Assembly (NCBI RefSeq): GCF_002149965.1
Contig: NZ_MSQB01000024.1
Span: forward strand, 1-64,000
Direction of reading: 5' to 3'
Length of the DNA: 64,000 nucleotides
DNA from: Novosphingobium panipatense
Lineage (GTDB): Bacteria; Pseudomonadota; Alphaproteobacteria; Sphingomonadales; Sphingomonadaceae
The notes below the pieces were generated by a model, which was not told where the DNA came from, did not search any database, and was given only the letters and a program-made list of their open reading frames with translations. Shown here piece by piece: positions 61,321 through 64,000 of the stretch (the stretch's first letter is position 1; every line of letters begins with the position of its first letter). Both the position numbers and the translations under genes were made by a program.

Positions 61321-61713
61321 ATGGACGGGGATATTGCTTTCGAGCTTGAGCAGACGGCCGAAGTGCTGCGCGCCCTGGCCCACCCGATACGCCTGCAGAT
61401 CCTGCACGCCATTCGCGGTGGGCAGCTTTCGGTCGGTGAAATCGAGGAGGCTACCGGCATAGGCCAGCCCGGCCTGTCGCAGCAGCTTTCGATCCTGCGC
61501 AAGGCGGAGCTGGTCCTTTCGGAGCGCAGCGGCAAGCAGGTGTTCTATCGGACCGACAGGACGCGCCTGGCCGAGACTTGCGCAGCGCTGACCGCGCTCG
61601 GCGGGCCCTCCGGGGAAAGTCCGCCGCCAGTTCGGGAGGCTGCGGATTCCACCGCTTCCGGCGGCACCGCGCCGCAAGGCGGGGCGGCCCGCTTCGCGCG
61701 GGTATTTCGCTGA
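61321..61713 (+). CDS. ArsR-family transcriptional regulator
   Basis: A 130-residue winged-helix repressor. ALAHPIRLQILHAIRGGQLSVGEIEEATGIGQPGLSQQLSILRKAELVLSERSGKQVFYRTD is the full HTH. Only one Cys is present (near residue 88, AETCAAL), so the classic ArsR/CadC metal-thiolate sites are absent, as is the two-Cys switch of BigR/SqrR. A long Pro/Gly tail follows. It lies four bases after the peroxiredoxin gene and converges on cydC; it may control the peroxiredoxin. The signal is unknown. Confidence 0.88.
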   Translation: MDGDIAFELEQTAEVLRALAHPIRLQILHAIRGGQLSVGEIEEATGIGQPGLSQQLSILRKAELVLSERSGKQVFYRTDRTRLAETCAALTALGGPSGESPPPVREAADSTASGGTAPQGGAARFARVFR

Positions 61714-61718
61714 ACGGA

Positions 61719-63332
61719 TCAGGCAAGTTCGGCGATCTGGAGACTCTTTTCGCATAGTGCGAGCGGCACCGGGCGATGCGAGACGAGGATCAGGCCGGTG
61801 CCGGTCCGGTCCAGCCAGTGCCGCAGGCTGTCCACCAGCCTTGCTTCGGTGTCGCGGTCCAGCCCTTCGCTGGGCTCGTCCAGCACGAGCCAGGGGCGGC
61901 CGCCCAGCAGGGCGCGGGCGAGCGAGAGGCGCTTGCGCTCGCCGCCCGAGAGAATGCCGCCGCCCTCGCTGACGGGCGTGTCGAGGCCGGTCTCGTCGCG
62001 GGCGATGCGGCGATCCAGTTGGGCTATCTTCAGCGCTTCCCACATTTCCGCCTCGCTGACGCCGGGGCGCGCCAGGCGCAGATTGTCGGCCACGGTGCCG
62101 ATCAGCACCGGTGCGTCCTGCGGAGAGAGAGCGAACTGGCCGTTCAGCACTGCGGCGGGCAAGGCGGCAATGGGCTCGCCGCGCAGGCGCAGATCCGCGA
62201 CCGGTTCCTGCATGCCCGCCAGGGCCAGCAGCAGGCGCGTCTTGCCCGAGCCGGAGGGGCCGACGATGGCGACTCGCGCGCCGGGTTCGAAGCGGTGGCG
62301 CCCTAGCGCGAGCGTGCCGGGCGCCGCCGTGACCGGCTGGTGCAGCGCCGGGTCGAGCGCATTGAGCGCGGCGATCCGCCGCAGGCCGGCTTCCAGCGAG
62401 GCGCGGCGGAGGAGGCTGCGGGAAAGCCCGCCCGTGCCTTCCACGGCGGAAGCCGTGGCCAGCATGGCGAGGGCGACCATCGGCGCCGATTCGCGGGCCA
62501 GCAACAGGACCCCGGCGACCGCGAGTGCGCCGTAGATCGATAGCAGGGCGCCCTGAAGCGCCTCGGCCCGGAACAGGCGCCGGCGGGCCTCGTCGAGGCG
62601 GTGGGCGATCGGTTCCAGTTCGGCATGGGCCTGATCGGCGAGGCCGTAGGCGGCGATTTCGGCGCGCGATCCGGCCAGTTCGACATAGCGGGTGCGCAAG
62701 TCGCCCAGCGCTGCGGCGGCTTCCTCCGCCGGTGCATGGGTCAATGCTGCCGATATGCGGCTGAACAGGAAAGGCAGTGCGGCCATCATCGCTGCCAGGA
62801 ACAGCAGCGCTCGCCATCCGCCGAACGCGACGAGTGCAAGGCTGACGAGCGCGGAAACCACGGCGGCGTGGCGCGCCGGTTGGCGGATGACCAGGTCTTC
62901 CAGGGCTTCCACGTCGTCGATCAGGCGGGTGCTGGCCTCGCCCGGCGACGTGTCCGGGGCATGGCGGCTGTCCTGTGCGGCCAGCTTGTCGAACAGTGCG
63001 CCGCGCAGATCCGCCATGCCTTCCAGCGCGACCTTGTGCGACAGCAGCCGCTCGCCATAGCGCGCGAGCGTGCGTACGATAGCGAGCAGGCGGATCGCGG
63101 CGCTGGGGATCAGGTAGTTGAAGGCCATGGCGGTGGCGACGCCTGCCGATCCGGCGAGCGCCGCAGCGGTCAGGAACCAGCCCGAGACGGCGAGCAGGCC
63201 GATCGCGGCCAGGGCGGCAAGGCCCGCGCAGAGGCTGGCGAAAAAGAGGTGGCGGCGGGCGAGCCCGGCTGTTTCCAGCACTGCGGGGCGGGCGATGTCG
63301 GGAGAGCTATTCACTTCAGGAGAAGTATTCAC
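61719..63332 (-). CDS. cydC: CydC, ABC transporter subunit for cytochrome bd assembly
   Basis: A 537-residue half-transporter. Six N-terminal helices (LFFASLCAGLAALAAIGLLAVSGWFL...) precede an ATPase domain: Walker A VGPSGSGKT, Q-loop FALSPQDAPVLIGTV, signature LSGGERKRLSLARALL, Walker B PWLVLDEPSEGLD and H-loop LVSHRP. With CydD it exports cysteine/glutathione and is needed to assemble cytochrome bd. A GTG start at 63332 overlaps the cydD stop by four bases. cydAB are not in the window. Confidence 0.9.
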   Translation of the reverse strand: MNTSPEVNSSPDIARPAVLETAGLARRHLFFASLCAGLAALAAIGLLAVSGWFLTAAALAGSAGVATAMAFNYLIPSAAIRLLAIVRTLARYGERLLSHKVALEGMADLRGALFDKLAAQDSRHAPDTSPGEASTRLIDDVEALEDLVIRQPARHAAVVSALVSLALVAFGGWRALLFLAAMMAALPFLFSRISAALTHAPAEEAAAALGDLRTRYVELAGSRAEIAAYGLADQAHAELEPIAHRLDEARRRLFRAEALQGALLSIYGALAVAGVLLLARESAPMVALAMLATASAVEGTGGLSRSLLRRASLEAGLRRIAALNALDPALHQPVTAAPGTLALGRHRFEPGARVAIVGPSGSGKTRLLLALAGMQEPVADLRLRGEPIAALPAAVLNGQFALSPQDAPVLIGTVADNLRLARPGVSEAEMWEALKIAQLDRRIARDETGLDTPVSEGGGILSGGERKRLSLARALLGGRPWLVLDEPSEGLDRDTEARLVDSLRHWLDRTGTGLILVSHRPVPLALCEKSLQIAELA

Positions 63333-64000
63333 AGGGCAATCTCCCGGCGTGCAGCTGCGATCAGGGCGGCATCGTGGGTGGCGACGAGGATGCAGCGCTC
63401 GGCGGAAAGCGTCACCAGCAGGGTGATGATCGCGGCTGCGGAGGCTTCGTCGAGGTCGGCGGTGGGTTCGTCGCAAAGGATCAGCGGGCGGCCCGAGAGG
63501 ATCGCGCGGGCGAGGCCGATGCGGCGGCGCTCGCCGCCGGAAAGGCCGGAGCCGGCATGGTCCACGGCCATGGCCAGGCCGCCGCGCCGGTCCAGCACGT
63601 CGCCAAGGCCCACTTGCCGGGCCACCGCCAGCACTTCGGCGTCGCGGGTGCCGGGCGCGGCCAGCGCGAGGTTATGGCCGAGCGTTCCGGTCATCAGCAG
63701 CGGACGCTGCGCCGCCCAGGCTACCGAATCCGGCGGCAGGGCCGCGCCCGAAAGCGTGGCGATATGACCCGAGGCGGGCACGAGCTGTCCGGCAATGGCG
63801 GCAAGGGTGCTGGTCTTGCCGCTGCCGGTCGGGCCAGAGAGGGCGGCAAGGTCGCCTGCTGCCAGTTCAAAGCTGAGCGGGCCCACGGAAATGCCGGGAA
63901 AGGCCAGTCTCAGGTGTTCCACATGAAGCCCGTCGAAGGCTGTGGCGGGTTCATGCGAAGATGGCTTCGGCGCCGCGGGCTGTTCGTCGAGGGGCGCGAG
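63329..64000 (-). CDS. cydD: CydD, ABC transporter subunit (C-terminal part only; gene continues past the window)
   Basis: At least 223 residues with an open frame to position 64000. The ATPase domain is complete: LSGPTGSGKTSTLAAIAG (Walker A), signature LSGGERRRIGLARAIL, Walker B PLILCDEPTADLD and H-loop VATHDA. The upstream stretch shown is a linker; the membrane helices must lie beyond the window. It heads the cydDC pair. A GTG at 63922 is not the true start because the frame stays open upstream. Confidence 0.85.
   Translation of the reverse strand, partial: LAPLDEQPAAPKPSSHEPATAFDGLHVEHLRLAFPGISVGPLSFELAAGDLAALSGPTGSGKTSTLAAIAGQLVPASGHIATLSGAALPPDSVAWAAQRPLLMTGTLGHNLALAAPGTRDAEVLAVARQVGLGDVLDRRGGLAMAVDHAGSGLSGGERRRIGLARAILSGRPLILCDEPTADLDEASAAAIITLLVTLSAERCILVATHDAALIAAARREIAL

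Noticed and set aside
61741..61790. AGACTCTTTT followed by GCGGCACCGGGC, resembling the palindromic repeat end reversed
   Set aside because: It is inside the cydC coding end (HRPVPLALCEKSLQ) and the spacing and stem do not match; likely chance.

Overview
The window is GC-rich chromosomal DNA from an alphaproteobacterium, most likely a sphingomonad of the Novosphingobium or Sphingobium type. This rests on the overall protein character, an initiator tRNA with the C1/A72 mismatch, the petABC bc1 operon, IHF beta, and dyads of the kind common in sphingomonad intergenic DNA. The genus is inferred, not proven. Nearly all genes are housekeeping or core accessory genes, packed tightly with many 1-4 base start/stop overlaps.

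Layout. 1-9.1 kb: initiator tRNA, a P-loop protein, an M23 peptidase, the operon glnE-bcp-DUF455, agmatine deiminase, and a bestrophin channel with small membrane proteins. 9.1-13.4 kb: thrS with a GNAT and a spermidine-synthase-like protein, then a membrane protein/XRE regulator module behind two matching operator-like dyads. 13.4-20.1 kb: a GT39-like glycosyltransferase flanked by copies of a hairpin repeat, an alpha/beta hydrolase, a TPR protein, a luciferase-like monooxygenase, a ferredoxin-reductase-type flavoprotein, and queG. 20.1-27.6 kb: an ABC exporter, tRNA-Leu, ihfB, a POT peptide transporter, and two secreted amidohydrolase-fold proteins, the second without the usual metal site. 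27.6-36 kb: dxs, a Zur/Fur regulator, and the row rpe-heparinase-purH-small membrane protein.

36.1-43.3 kb is the most unusual part. It holds a MobA-like nucleotidyltransferase, a protein resembling mitochondrial Tam41 CDP-diacylglycerol synthase, a diacylglycerol-kinase-family protein, and a CDP-alcohol phosphotransferase with a long N-terminal extension. A HIT protein, a LicC-like nucleotidyltransferase and a Wzx-type flippase follow. Together they look like a dedicated pathway for an envelope phospholipid or phosphodiester-linked glycolipid whose product I cannot name.

43.3-58.5 kb: an M20 amidohydrolase, a fused 5-oxoprolinase, threonine aldolase, an EamA transporter, an epimerase, PepN, a LACC1/YlmD-type protein, petABC and apt. 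58.6-60.5 kb: a tRNA-Gly followed by an AT-richer tyrosine integrase and an orphan membrane protein, which looks like a small or decayed integrated element. 60.6-64 kb: a peroxiredoxin, an ArsR regulator, and cydDC (cydD runs off the end).

Repeats are notable. Two nearly identical elements built on 35-bp inverted repeats lie at 13.4 and 40.3 kb, with partial copies at 14.9 and 17.6 kb. A perfect 32-bp inverted repeat lies at 40.9 kb. Several short tandem repeats occur, one of which repeats the stop codon of the bestrophin gene. No rRNA operon, CRISPR array or complete insertion sequence was seen.
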